Of a DNA stretch of 64,000 nucleotides, positions 33,860-42,623 are shown piece by piece (position 1 is the first letter of the stretch; every line of letters starts with the position of its first letter). This DNA is from an uncultured Collinsella sp. GTDB taxonomy: Bacteria; Actinomycetota; Coriobacteriia; Coriobacteriales; Coriobacteriaceae. The notes under the pieces are model-generated. The model saw only the letters and a program-made list of their open reading frames with translations, searched no databases and had not been told where the DNA came from. A program made the position numbers and the translations under genes. The DNA lies in assembly GCA_900544135.1 (NCBI GenBank), contig UQTU01000001.1, positions 186,001-250,000 on the forward strand, read 5' to 3'.

Positions 33860-33885
33860 GTATACACGGCTGCGGGCGTATCCAT
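33860..33885 (-). promoter_or_regulatory. Putative rplC promoter element
   Basis: On the minus strand this reads GGATACGCCCGCAGCCGTG followed by TATACT (33860-33865), a good -10 hexamer without an obvious -35. It is the copy matching 31995-32020. It would give a leader of about 180 nt for rplC. Element A begins about 45 bp further upstream. Confidence 0.45.
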
Positions 33886-33928
33886 CGAGATTCATATTTC
33901 ACTCACATTGTTTACGCAGGTAAAGTGC

Positions 33929-34103
33929 GTGGCACGTTCCCAGTGTGCGGCGGAGGGGGCGGGCCTGAGACATATTAAGGTTGCTGCTCTACAGTCCTGC
34001 TCACGACGGAGAGCACATTAAGTGCTCTCCTGTTCGTGCGGAACTCGCGACAACCTTAATATGTCTCAGGCCCGCCCCCTCCGCCGCACACTGGGAACGC
34101 CAC
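33929..34103. repeat. Intergenic palindromic element, copy A
   Basis: Arms 33935-33983 and 34051-34099 are a perfect 49-bp inverted repeat. GTGG/CCAC extends the stem outward with a 2-nt bulge. The 67-nt core (33984-34050) starts CTGCTCTACAGTCCTG and ends CGTGCGGAACTCGCGA. It contains a 9-bp hairpin around ATTAA (GGAGAGCAC and GTGCTCTCC). The same core frame occurs in copies B and C with compensatory stem changes. It lies between the 3' end of the histidine phosphatase gene and the rplC promoter. No coding potential. It could be a structured RNA or a nonautonomous mobile repeat. Confidence 0.9.
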
Positions 34104-34134
34104 GTTGATGTCTGCTTAACTCTGCTCGCTCAGA

Positions 34135-34761
34135 CTAATGACTTTGTTGGGGGTCCACTATTTGCTGGAGGGTGAACTTACATTGATGAGGCTCGCCTTC
34201 TGCTTGTGGCTTTGCCTCATCGAAATCGAAGATCATGATGGCGCAGTTGGGGAGTTTTGCTGGGAGCTCGAAGCCCTCTGGGGCTGCAGCCTTGATGAAT
34301 TGGCGGCTGGCGCTGCCGTGGCTTACTGCTAGAAGGGTCTCGATGCCCTCGGAGCCCATGAGATTGGTGAGGGTGCCTAACATGCGTTCTTGCAGCGCTT
34401 GGCTTCCTTCTCCTCCGAAGGGGACCAGGTCCTCGCCCGGATCCCAGACGTCGGTGGGTAGCGCGCCGTGCGGGCCTTCTTCGAAGGAGCCGTAGCAGCG
34501 CTCGATAATGCCTTCGCAGGGCTCGGCTGCTGCGTCCGGGCCGAGGAGCTCGCATGCGACGAGCTGAGCTGTGTCCATGGCTCGGCCTAAGGGCGAAGAG
34601 ACCACTTTGTCGGGGACAACGTCGTGGCTCTTGAGCCATGCGGCTGCCATTCCCGCTTGTTTGCGGCCCAGGTCGGTCAGCGGTGAATCGCAGCGGCCCT
34701 GGACCAGCTTTTTGACGTTGAACTCCGTCTGGCCGTGGCGGAGTAGATACAGCTTCTTCAT
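34135..34761 (-). CDS. Histidine phosphatase (phosphoglycerate mutase-like) family protein
   Basis: A 208-residue enzyme with the phosphohistidine motif YLLRHGQTEFN at residues 5-15, the second catalytic His in LLAVSHGSASR, and the partner Arg/Glu region (IIERCYGSFEEG). The C-terminal tail is short. Such enzymes hydrolyse small phosphoesters; the substrate is not readable. It is 39 nt downstream of the CDF transporter on the same strand, so possibly cotranscribed. Element A follows its 3' end. Confidence 0.88.
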   Translation of the reverse strand: MKKLYLLRHGQTEFNVKKLVQGRCDSPLTDLGRKQAGMAAAWLKSHDVVPDKVVSSPLGRAMDTAQLVACELLGPDAAAEPCEGIIERCYGSFEEGPHGALPTDVWDPGEDLVPFGGEGSQALQERMLGTLTNLMGSEGIETLLAVSHGSASRQFIKAAAPEGFELPAKLPNCAIMIFDFDEAKPQAEGEPHQCKFTLQQIVDPQQSH

Positions 34762-34800
34762 GCTCTCCCCTTCTGCATAACCTGCTTTGCCGGCACAGCC

Positions 34801-35961
34801 TTACTCGTGGGTATGCCCTACGTAGTCTTCGTCGATCGTAATCTTGGCAATCGACTTGGGATATTCCGATTCGACCCGTTGTGCCAGCGCGTGCTTTAAG
34901 TCTTCGGCACTCATCTGCAGATCCGAGGGACGCACGCAGTCAAAGATCACGTTGGTGTGCGTAGGACCCGGCACACAGCGTAGGTCATGAATCGAGAGGC
35001 GGTTATCGATCTCCTGAGCCATTGCGTTGATACGCAGGCGCATGCTCGCCACCTTTGGATCGTCGGTCACGATGGGGTCGTAGTGAAGTGTGACAATCAT
35101 GCCGTCTTCGTTCCTAAACGACTGCTCGATGTTATCGAGCGTGTCGTGGCTTTCCAGCGGGCTGGCCTCGGCCGCCATCTCGGCGTGCGCACTTGCAAAC
35201 TTCCTGCCCGGGCCGTAGTCGTGAACCATCAAATCGTGAACGCCCAAAACGCCGGGATAGCTCATGATCTTGTCTCGGATGTGCTTGACCAGCTTAGGAT
35301 CGGGTGACTGGCCCAAAAGCGGGCTCACCGTATCTTGAATAAGTTCAAGGCCGCTCCAGCCAATATAGGCGCCAACGGCAAGGCCAACCCATGCGTCAAG
35401 ATTGACATGCGTCACTTGAGAAACAATCGCGCACGCCAGCACAGCACCCGTGGCCAGGACATCGTTCTTTGAGTCCTGAGCCGTCGCATGCAGTGTATCG
35501 GACTCAATACGGTCACCGAGCTTTTGGTTGAGGGCCGCCATCCAGAGCTTTACGACCATCGAAAGCACTAGAACTGCCACCAGGGCAAGCGAGAACTCGA
35601 CAGGTTCGGGGTGGATGATGCGCTCAACCGAGGACTTCACCAGCTCAACGCCGATCAGCAGCACGAGCGCCGCCACGACCAGACCCGAGAGATACTCGTA
35701 GCGGCCATGTCCGTAAGGATGCTCGGGGTCCGCCGGCTTGCTCGCCAGCTTAAAGCCCAGCACGCTCACGATATTCGAGCTGGCATCGGACAGGTTGTTC
35801 ATGGCATCCGCCACAATCGAAACCGATCCCGACAGCACACCAATTGCGCCCTTCGCAGCACAAAGCGCAACATTAGCGAGAATACACACCATGCCCGTCA
35901 ACGTGCCCACGCGCGCACGGTCGCCCTGCGCACGACGAACGATCCACTCGACCATCTTCAT
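34801..35961 (-). CDS. Cation diffusion facilitator family transporter
   Basis: A 386-residue membrane protein with six predicted transmembrane helices. The metal-site pairs are present: DAMNNLSDASSN in TM2 and the HATAQDSKNDV motif in TM5, plus HPYGHGRYEYL after TM2-3. The C-terminal cytoplasmic domain (about 210-300) is of the dimerising ferredoxin-like type, followed by an extra tail of about 85 residues. It probably exports Zn, Mn or Fe; the metal cannot be decided. The start is ATG 35961, with GGGGG nearby; ATG 35955 is also possible. Confidence 0.9.
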   Translation of the reverse strand: MKMVEWIVRRAQGDRARVGTLTGMVCILANVALCAAKGAIGVLSGSVSIVADAMNNLSDASSNIVSVLGFKLASKPADPEHPYGHGRYEYLSGLVVAALVLLIGVELVKSSVERIIHPEPVEFSLALVAVLVLSMVVKLWMAALNQKLGDRIESDTLHATAQDSKNDVLATGAVLACAIVSQVTHVNLDAWVGLAVGAYIGWSGLELIQDTVSPLLGQSPDPKLVKHIRDKIMSYPGVLGVHDLMVHDYGPGRKFASAHAEMAAEASPLESHDTLDNIEQSFRNEDGMIVTLHYDPIVTDDPKVASMRLRINAMAQEIDNRLSIHDLRCVPGPTHTNVIFDCVRPSDLQMSAEDLKHALAQRVESEYPKSIAKITIDEDYVGHTHE

Positions 35962-36041
35962 CAGCCCCCACGGTACTGCCTATATATATCTATTGCTCAA
36001 ACGGATTGTAGTGTAGCCACTTTGTCCTTCAGATACAAAAA

Positions 36042-36067
36042 GGCCGCGACCCACACGGGCCACGGCC
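36042..36067 (-). terminator. Terminator after the PTS EIIC gene
   Basis: GGCCGCGACCC (36042-36052) and GGGCCACGGCC (36057-36067) form an 11-position stem with two G-T pairs on the minus strand, followed by TTTTTG. It ends the fab-acc-PTS transcript 40 nt after the PTS stop. Confidence 0.75.
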
Positions 36068-36107
36068 TTGGAGCATGGCAAAGGAATCGTCCTTGTGTCG
36101 CACAGGT

Positions 36108-37322
36108 TTACGCGCTTACTTCGGCCACGCTCTTCGAGGTTTCGGGTGAATCGGCTCCGTCCTCCGTCGCCTGCCCCTTCGCCGGCACCACGCCAAAGCA
36201 GTAGCTCAGCGCCGCAGACACCGCAAATGCCACGCCGCCGGCAGCGCAGCACCACAGCAGGTTCGAGATGCCGCCCGTGGCAAAGCCAATGACCATAAGG
36301 ACATTCGTCATGCCGATGGTATAGGCCGTAACGTGGCCCACGGCCGCAACAAGGCCTCCGACGGCGCCGCCAATGGCCATGCACGTCAGACACCTGCCAT
36401 ATTTAAAGCCGCAACCGTACAGCGCCGGCTCGCTTACGCCACCAAGCACGCCCGAGATCGAATAGCCCAGCATGAGCGCCTTCTCGTCCTTATCCGCAAC
36501 GCGAAGCGACGCACCAAAGGGCATGCCCCAAACGGCAAACGTTGCCATCGTCGCGGCGATCAGAATGCACGAATCCGTTCCCACACTCATAAACTGCGCA
36601 TAAGCGAGCGATAGGACAACGTTGCTGACGCCGGCGATCTTTAGGAACTCCCAGCCCGCGGCAAGCCCCATGAGCGTGAGCAGCGACACGATGCCACCGG
36701 AATTGCCAAGCATAAACATAAGCTGGCCCAACAGCATGCCCAGATAGCTGCCCGCCGGCGCCGTAATACACAGCGAAACCGGAACCATGACGAGCATGGT
36801 TGCAAACGGAACGAACGAAAACGCCACGGCCTTAGGGATAACGCGCTGAAAGAAACACTCCACTCGCCATAGCACGGGCACCGAGATGAGAACCGGAATA
36901 ACAGTCGTCGTGTAATCGTTGACCGGCGCAGGAAGCAGACCATACACGGAAGTCATCGATGCCCCCGTCGTCGATGCGGCATCGAAGAGCTTAAGCAGAT
37001 CGGGCGCAATCAATACGCCGCCCAGCATCATGCCCAGCTGCTCCGAGCAACCGAGCTGGCAGGCGGCCGCCCAACCAAGATAAATGGGCAAAAAGTAGTA
37101 GCCGGCGTTATAGAGCCAACTGTAGAACAGGCGATAGATATCGGAATCGGCAGACCACAGGCCCAGCATGCCTTCGCCCATAATGACGGCGACGGTGCGG
37201 AACAACGCCGCGCAGACAATAAAGGGCAGCGCTGACATCATGCTTTTGGACAGATAGTCCACCACGGCCATGGCGTTTGATGAAACCGACGTTGTAAACG
37301 AGGTGTTAGAAACTTGTGACAT
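36108..37322 (-). CDS. Lone PTS EIIC-type sugar permease
   Basis: A 404-residue membrane protein of the glucose/beta-glucoside-type PTS EIIC fold, with about 10 hydrophobic segments. The family motif is GVLGGVSEPALYG (comparable to GITEPA in relatives) with CxxK-like neighbours. No EIIB or EIIA domain is fused or adjacent, so it must borrow partners or act as a non-phosphorylating permease. The ATG at 37322 is preferred (GGGAAAGG about 7 nt upstream); ATG 37346 is possible. An 8-bp inverted repeat (ATGTGACA, 37338-37345 and 37361-37368) sits between accDA and this gene. Confidence 0.75.
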   Translation of the reverse strand: MSQVSNTSFTTSVSSNAMAVVDYLSKSMMSALPFIVCAALFRTVAVIMGEGMLGLWSADSDIYRLFYSWLYNAGYYFLPIYLGWAAACQLGCSEQLGMMLGGVLIAPDLLKLFDAASTTGASMTSVYGLLPAPVNDYTTTVIPVLISVPVLWRVECFFQRVIPKAVAFSFVPFATMLVMVPVSLCITAPAGSYLGMLLGQLMFMLGNSGGIVSLLTLMGLAAGWEFLKIAGVSNVVLSLAYAQFMSVGTDSCILIAATMATFAVWGMPFGASLRVADKDEKALMLGYSISGVLGGVSEPALYGCGFKYGRCLTCMAIGGAVGGLVAAVGHVTAYTIGMTNVLMVIGFATGGISNLLWCCAAGGVAFAVSAALSYCFGVVPAKGQATEDGADSPETSKSVAEVSA

Positions 37323-37362
37323 GGAACGCCTTTCCCAATGTGACATGCGAGCTTTCCCTTTG

Positions 37363-39087
37363 TCACATCGTGCGGTACTGACCGATTGCGCGGTACTTTT
37401 CGTAGCGGAGGTTTGTGAGGGTCGCGTCGTCGAGCTGCCCAAGCGTATCGAAGGCATCAAATGCCGAGGACATGACGGCACCGGCGATCTCCTCATGCGA
37501 CAGGCCCCTATCGTCAACAATGCCGTCGATGATGCCGAGCGCCAACAGATCGGGGGCCGTGAGCTTAAGCGCCTCGGCGGCCTCATTCGCGCGCTCGGTA
37601 TCCTTCCACAGGATCGACGCACAGGCCTCGGGGCTCACGACCGAATAGGCCGAGCTCGAGAGCATCAGGATGCGGTCGGCCACGGACAGCGCCAGCGCGC
37701 CACCAGAGCCGCCCTCGCCTGTCACCACCGAGACAATCGGTGTCTTAAGGCCGCTCATCTCCATGAGATTCTGAGCAATCGCCTCGCCCTGGCCGCGCTC
37801 CTCGGCACCGATGCCGCAAAACGCGCCCGAAGTATCGACCAGGCACAGAACCGGTCGACCAAACTTTTCGGCCTGGCGCATAAGGCGACGCGCTTTGCGG
37901 TAGCCCTCGGGATGTGCCATGCCAAAGTTGTGACGCATGCGCTCTTTGGTCGTGGTGCCGCGCTCGATGGCGATGACCGTTACGGGGCGCCCGTCTTTCC
38001 AGCCAATGCCAGCCACCACAGCGGCGTCGTCGCCAAAGTAGCGGTCGCCGTGCAGCTCCACAAATCCATCCAGGCCCAGCGAGATCATCTCGCCTGCCGT
38101 GGCGCGATCTGCCGAGCGGGTCTGTTTGACAATCTCGAGCGCGGTTTTTGGTGCGCCCGAGCGCTTGAACAAGTGTCCCAACTTTTTGCCGTGGCGACCC
38201 GTATGCACAATCTCGTGCGGTGCCCCCAGGCCGGGCACGTGCCCTTCGTGCAGCGCCAGCAGCTCGCCCACCGTGAGCGCAATCTCGCCACGCGGAACGA
38301 CGGCATCGCAAAAGCCGTGCTCCAGCAAAAACTCGGAGCGCTGGAATCCCTTGGGCAGGCGCTTGTGCATGTTCTGCTCGATCACGCGCGGGCCGGCAAA
38401 TGCCGTCAGGGCATCGGGCTCGGCCAGGATAATATCGCCCTCCATGGCAAAGCTCGCGGTTACGCCGCCGGTCGTGGGGTCGGTGAGCACCGTGATATAC
38501 AGGCCGCCCGCCTCGCTGTGGCGCCTAACCGCCGCAGAAATCTTGGCCATCTGCATAAGCGATGTCACGCCCTCTTGCATGCGTGCACCGCCCGAAACGG
38601 TAAAGCCGACAACTGGCAATCCCAGCTCGGTCGCATGCTCAAATGTGCGACAGATCTTCTCGCCCACCACGGAACCCATCGAGCCCATCATAAAGTTGGC
38701 GTCCATAAAAAAGAGCGCCGTATCGCAACCGCAGATTTTGCCCCTGCCGCACACAACGGCATCGCGCTCGCCCGAACGCTCGCTCACGCTCTTGAGCTTG
38801 CCGGCATAGCCGGGAAACGAGAGGAAGTCCTCCGACGCCAGATTGGCATCCCATTCCTCAAACGTGCCCTCGTCGACCGTCATGCGCATGCGCGCGCGAC
38901 CGCTCACGCGAAAGTGTTTGCCGCAACGAGGGCAGACCTCGAGGTTGTCGTGCAGGCGTGCCTCATCGATCACACGGCGGCACTCCGGGCACTTGATAAA
39001 CACGTGGCGCGCGGGAAACTCGGCGCACGACTCGGTTATCGGCCCCTCAAGGACATTGACCGTCTTCGCTTTTCTATTCATCAGCAT
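37363..39087 (-). CDS. accDA: Fused acetyl-CoA carboxylase carboxyltransferase, beta plus alpha
   Basis: A 574-residue protein. Residues 1-285 are AccD-like, with a zinc ribbon CPECRRVIDEARLHDNLEVC and then FTVSGGARMQEG. Residues about 290-574 are AccA-like (IERGTTTKERMRHNFGM, TGEGGSGGALAL, EACASILWKD). It transfers CO2 from carboxybiotin to acetyl-CoA to make malonyl-CoA. Most bacteria encode the subunits separately; a fused chain ensures equal amounts. Its start overlaps the accC stop by 14 nt. Confidence 0.95.
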   Translation of the reverse strand: MLMNRKAKTVNVLEGPITESCAEFPARHVFIKCPECRRVIDEARLHDNLEVCPRCGKHFRVSGRARMRMTVDEGTFEEWDANLASEDFLSFPGYAGKLKSVSERSGERDAVVCGRGKICGCDTALFFMDANFMMGSMGSVVGEKICRTFEHATELGLPVVGFTVSGGARMQEGVTSLMQMAKISAAVRRHSEAGGLYITVLTDPTTGGVTASFAMEGDIILAEPDALTAFAGPRVIEQNMHKRLPKGFQRSEFLLEHGFCDAVVPRGEIALTVGELLALHEGHVPGLGAPHEIVHTGRHGKKLGHLFKRSGAPKTALEIVKQTRSADRATAGEMISLGLDGFVELHGDRYFGDDAAVVAGIGWKDGRPVTVIAIERGTTTKERMRHNFGMAHPEGYRKARRLMRQAEKFGRPVLCLVDTSGAFCGIGAEERGQGEAIAQNLMEMSGLKTPIVSVVTGEGGSGGALALSVADRILMLSSSAYSVVSPEACASILWKDTERANEAAEALKLTAPDLLALGIIDGIVDDRGLSHEEIAGAVMSSAFDAFDTLGQLDDATLTNLRYEKYRAIGQYRTM

Positions 39088-40417
39088 AGAGATGCCCCAT
39101 TAGATCGGTGTGATACATGCCCGACAAGAACTCGTCGTTTGCCAGCACGTCGAGCTGAAGCTCGCTGTTTTCGCTCACGCCCTCAATCACGAGCTCGCCT
39201 AGGGCCGAGCGCATCTTGCGAATGGCGCCGTCACGCGTGGGCGCACACACGATGAGCTTGCCGAGCATGGAGTCGTAGTACGGCGGAACTGTCGCACCGG
39301 TGAACATGGCCGAATCCCAGCGCACGCGCGGACCACCCGGTACACGCAACGCGGTGACCGTTCCGCATGACGGCAGAAAGTCCGGCGTTTCGGCATTGAT
39401 GCGGCACTCCATGGCGTGGTTGCGGACCGGCATGTCCTCCTGCTCAAAGGGCAGAGGCTGGCCGGCCGCCACGCGCAGCTGCCACTTGACCAAGTCGGTA
39501 TCGGTCACAAACTCCGTAACCGGATGCTCCACCTGCAAGCGCGTGTTCATTTCCATAAAGTAGAAATTGCCGTCGTCCGAATACAGGAACTCGATGGTAC
39601 CGGCTCCTTCGTAGCCGACGGCACGAGCCAGGTCACGCGCTGCCTTGTGCATGCGAGCACGAATGTCGTCGTGTCCGTCGAGGCACGGCGCGGGGCTCTC
39701 CTCGATCAGCTTTTGGTTGCGGCGCTGCACCGAGCACTCGCGCTCGCCGAGCGAAAACACATGGCCCTGCTTATCGGCCATAATCTGCACCTCAACGTGG
39801 TGCGCCGGCGCAACGAACTTCTCCATGTAGCACTCGCCGTCGCCAAAAACGGCCTCACCCTCGGCACGCGCCTCGATGAACGCCTTTGCCGCATCTTCCA
39901 CGCGCTCGACCTTGCGAATACCGCGACCGCCGCCGCCCGCGCGCGCCTTAATAAGCACGGGGCAGCCGATGCGCTCGGCCTCGGCCGTCGCCTCCTCGGG
40001 GCTTTTGAGCAAATCGCAGCCCGGCACGATGGGCACGCCCGCAGCAGCGGCCGTTCGGCGTGCGGCGTCCTTGTCGCCCATGCTGTCGATCACCTCGGCC
40101 GAAGGACCGACAAACGCCAGACCGAACTTGTCGCAGTCGCGCACGAAGCTCGCCTTCTCGGAAAAGAAGCCATAGCCGGGATGAATTGCCTTAGCTCCCG
40201 ACTTTACGGCACAGGTGAGCACGGCATCGTCGTTGAGGTAGCTCTCGGCAAGACGCGGGCCGCCGATGCAATATGCCTCGTCGGCAAGCTGCACGTGCAG
40301 CGCGTCCGCATCGGCCGTGGAATAAACGGCGACGGTCTTGATGCCCATATCGCGGCACGCGCGGATAACACGGACCGCGACTTCGCCGCGGTTGGCGATG
40401 AGCACTTTGTCGAACAT
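39074..40417 (-). CDS. accC: Acetyl-CoA carboxylase biotin carboxylase subunit
   Basis: A 447-residue ATP-grasp enzyme that carboxylates biotin on AccB. The start is ATG 40417 (MFDKVLIANRGEVAVRVIRA) with AAGGAAGG upstream. Motifs are the glycine-rich ATP loop KARAGGGGRGIRKV, the active-site region MEMNTRLQVEHPVTE, and HPGYGFFSEK. It lies 10 nt after fabZ. Confidence 0.96.
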   Translation of the reverse strand: MFDKVLIANRGEVAVRVIRACRDMGIKTVAVYSTADADALHVQLADEAYCIGGPRLAESYLNDDAVLTCAVKSGAKAIHPGYGFFSEKASFVRDCDKFGLAFVGPSAEVIDSMGDKDAARRTAAAAGVPIVPGCDLLKSPEEATAEAERIGCPVLIKARAGGGGRGIRKVERVEDAAKAFIEARAEGEAVFGDGECYMEKFVAPAHHVEVQIMADKQGHVFSLGERECSVQRRNQKLIEESPAPCLDGHDDIRARMHKAARDLARAVGYEGAGTIEFLYSDDGNFYFMEMNTRLQVEHPVTEFVTDTDLVKWQLRVAAGQPLPFEQEDMPVRNHAMECRINAETPDFLPSCGTVTALRVPGGPRVRWDSAMFTGATVPPYYDSMLGKLIVCAPTRDGAIRKMRSALGELVIEGVSENSELQLDVLANDEFLSGMYHTDLMGHLYADE

Positions 40418-40427
40418 GAAGCCTTCC

Positions 40428-40850
40428 TTAACTTTCGTGCATGAGTGCAAAAGACATATCGGCGCGGCAGCAAACCTCACCGTTGACGCTCGCAGTACCC
40501 GTCGCAAAGCGGAACGGCCCGCGCGCACGCGTGATGGTGCACACCAGATCAACCGTGTCGCCCGGACGCACCGGACGCTTAAAGCGCACCTTATCGAGGC
40601 TCGTATAGAACGGCGTCGCGCCGCGCGCCTCCTCATCGCCCATCAGCAGCACGCAGCAGTTCTGGGCGAGCATCTCGCACTGGATCACGCCGGGGACGAC
40701 CGGGTTTCCCGGAAAATGCCCCTGCAAAAAGTACTCGTCGCCCGTAATCGTGATCTTGCCGTGGGCCTCGTCGCCCACTAGCTCGGCTTCGTCGAGCAAA
40801 AGCATCGGCTCGCGATGCGGCAACAGCTTCTTGAGCTCTTCTTTGTTCAT
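40428..40850 (-). CDS. fabZ: 3-hydroxyacyl-ACP dehydratase FabZ
   Basis: A 140-residue hot-dog-fold enzyme. The catalytic His lies in GHFPGNPVVPGVIQCEMLAQ, with PHREPMLLLDE at the N-terminus. ATG 40850 is chosen because AGGTGA precedes it; GTG 40859 is possible. It is located between accB and accC, the common Firmicutes-type order. Confidence 0.94.
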   Translation of the reverse strand: MNKEELKKLLPHREPMLLLDEAELVGDEAHGKITITGDEYFLQGHFPGNPVVPGVIQCEMLAQNCCVLLMGDEEARGATPFYTSLDKVRFKRPVRPGDTVDLVCTITRARGPFRFATGTASVNGEVCCRADMSFALMHES

Positions 40851-40859
40851 GGATATCAC

Positions 40860-41333
40860 CTATCCGATCCTCATGAGGCAGCTGCCAAACTCCACGAGGT
40901 CGCCGTCGGCCACGCAGATCTCGAGCACCTCGCCATCCGCCTCTGCCGTCACCTCGTTGAGAACCTTCATGGCCTCGATGATGCAGAGGGTCTCGCCGGC
41001 CTTGACCTTGGAGCCCACGCGCACAAACGGTTCGTCGCCCGGCGCCGGGGCAGCATAGAAAACGCCGACCATGGGAGCGGTCACCTCGGTGCCCTTAGGC
41101 TCCGGTGTGGCGGCAGGCGCCTGCGCGGCGAGCTCCGGCGCGGCAGGCGCGACTGTGGGAGCTGCAACTGGAGCGGCCATGGCACCCGGCATAGGCATGG
41201 GCACGGCAACCGGCTGCGCTGCACTCGCGCGCTCGAGCTCGACCGCGGTGCCATCGGGCTCCTCAACACGCACGCGTGTGAGGCCGCGGTCTTCCATAAC
41301 ATCGGCTATCTCGGCAAGTCTTTTGGAATCCAT
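40860..41333 (-). CDS. accB: Biotin carboxyl carrier protein
   Basis: A 157-residue protein with an Ala/Pro-rich linker (about 40-80) and a C-terminal biotinyl domain. The lysine to be biotinylated is in CIIEAMKVLNEV. It depends on BirA, whose gene is divergent from the operon start. It lies 3 nt after fabF. Confidence 0.96.
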   Translation of the reverse strand: MDSKRLAEIADVMEDRGLTRVRVEEPDGTAVELERASAAQPVAVPMPMPGAMAAPVAAPTVAPAAPELAAQAPAATPEPKGTEVTAPMVGVFYAAPAPGDEPFVRVGSKVKAGETLCIIEAMKVLNEVTAEADGEVLEICVADGDLVEFGSCLMRIG

Positions 41334-41336
41334 GCT

Positions 41337-42587
41337 CTAGCTCCTTGCATATCTACGCAGTGCGATGGCGGCATTGTGTCCGCCAAAGCCCAGGTTGGTC
41401 GAAAGCGCCCAGGTGAGGTCGGCGCGAACCGCTCGATTTGGCGTGTAATCAAGATCGCAGACGGGATCGGGCGTGTGGTAGTTAATGGTCGGGGGCACCA
41501 CGCCCTGCTCGAGCGCCATGGCACAGGCCATGACCTCGATGGCGCCCGTAGCACCGATCATGTGGCCGGTCATCGACTTGGTCGACGAGACGTGCGCGGC
41601 GCGTGCCGCGTCCTCGCCGAGCGCACGCTTTATGCCCGCCGTCTCGGACGAATCGTTGAGCTTGGTCGAGGTGCCGTGAGCGTTGATGTAGAGGCCCTCG
41701 GAAGGCTTAACGTCGCCCTCAGCCACCGCCAGCGATATCGCACGGGCAATGCCGGCAGCCTCGGGATCGGGGCTCGTGATGTGATAGGCGTCATCGGTGT
41801 TGCCGTAGCCCACGACCTCGGCATAAATGTGCGCACCGCGCGCCTGCGCATGCTCCATGCTCTCGAGCACCAGCACGCAGGCGCCCTCGCCCATCACAAA
41901 GCCGTCGCGGTCTGCATCGAACGGGCGGCAAGCCGTCGCGGGATCGGGGTTGGTGGTCAATGCGCGGCAGGACGTAAAGCCCGCAACGGCATCGGGGATA
42001 ATGGCGGCCTCGGCGCCGCCCGCGAGGATCGCGTCGGCATAGCCGTGCTTGATGGCGCGGAACGCCTCGCCCACCGCATGGGCCGAGGTCGCGCACGCAG
42101 TCACCACGGGCAGGGTCGGGCCCTTTGCCTTGTGGCGGATTGCAATATTGCCCGATGCCATATTGGGAATCATCATCGCGATCATATAGGGCGATGCGCG
42201 GCGGGGCCCACGGTCGGCAATCGTGTGAACGTTGTCGACGAGTGTCTGCATGCCGCCCACGCCCGAACCCACGTAGACGCCCAGGCGCTCGCGATCGATG
42301 GCGCCCTCGACATCAAAGCCCGCATCGTGCATGGCCTCGTCCGACGCTGCCAGGGCAAACTGAACGCAGGGGTCCAGGTGCTTGGCGTCACGCTTGCCAA
42401 AGTACTCGTTGCCGTCAAAGCCCTTGACCTCGGCCGCCACCTTGACGGTAAACGCATCGGTATCGAAGTGCGTGATCGGGCCGATGCCGCACGTGCCAGC
42501 ACACATTGCCGCCCAGGTGGCAAGCGCGGTGTTGCCGAGCGGCGATATGGCACCTATGCCGGTAATTGCAACTCTCTGTTCCATCAT
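41337..42587 (-). CDS. fabF: Beta-ketoacyl-ACP synthase II
   Basis: A 416-residue condensing enzyme. The catalytic Cys is in VVTACATSAHAVGEA, and the two His are in YINAHGTSTKLND and NLGFGGHNA. It elongates acyl-ACP with malonyl-ACP. Start choice: ATG 42587, with GAGGAG just upstream (adjacent ATG 42584 is equivalent). Confidence 0.95.
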   Translation of the reverse strand: MMEQRVAITGIGAISPLGNTALATWAAMCAGTCGIGPITHFDTDAFTVKVAAEVKGFDGNEYFGKRDAKHLDPCVQFALAASDEAMHDAGFDVEGAIDRERLGVYVGSGVGGMQTLVDNVHTIADRGPRRASPYMIAMMIPNMASGNIAIRHKAKGPTLPVVTACATSAHAVGEAFRAIKHGYADAILAGGAEAAIIPDAVAGFTSCRALTTNPDPATACRPFDADRDGFVMGEGACVLVLESMEHAQARGAHIYAEVVGYGNTDDAYHITSPDPEAAGIARAISLAVAEGDVKPSEGLYINAHGTSTKLNDSSETAGIKRALGEDAARAAHVSSTKSMTGHMIGATGAIEVMACAMALEQGVVPPTINYHTPDPVCDLDYTPNRAVRADLTWALSTNLGFGGHNAAIALRRYARS

Positions 42588-42623
42588 GGTCTCCTCATCC
42601 AAGCCGTTCTTCGGCCCTGGTTT

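Noticed and set aside
33984..34050. Core of the palindromic elements considered as a tRNA gene or tmRNA
   Set aside because: The cloverleaf-like layout lacks a CCA-acceptor, a T-loop GTTCGA and an anticodon arm of normal size; arm sequence is not conserved between copies.
37338..37368. ATGTGACA inverted repeat considered as a CRP site
   Set aside because: Half-sites are 15 bp apart, far more than the 6 bp of a CRP operator; it overlaps the accDA stop codon and may just be a hairpin.
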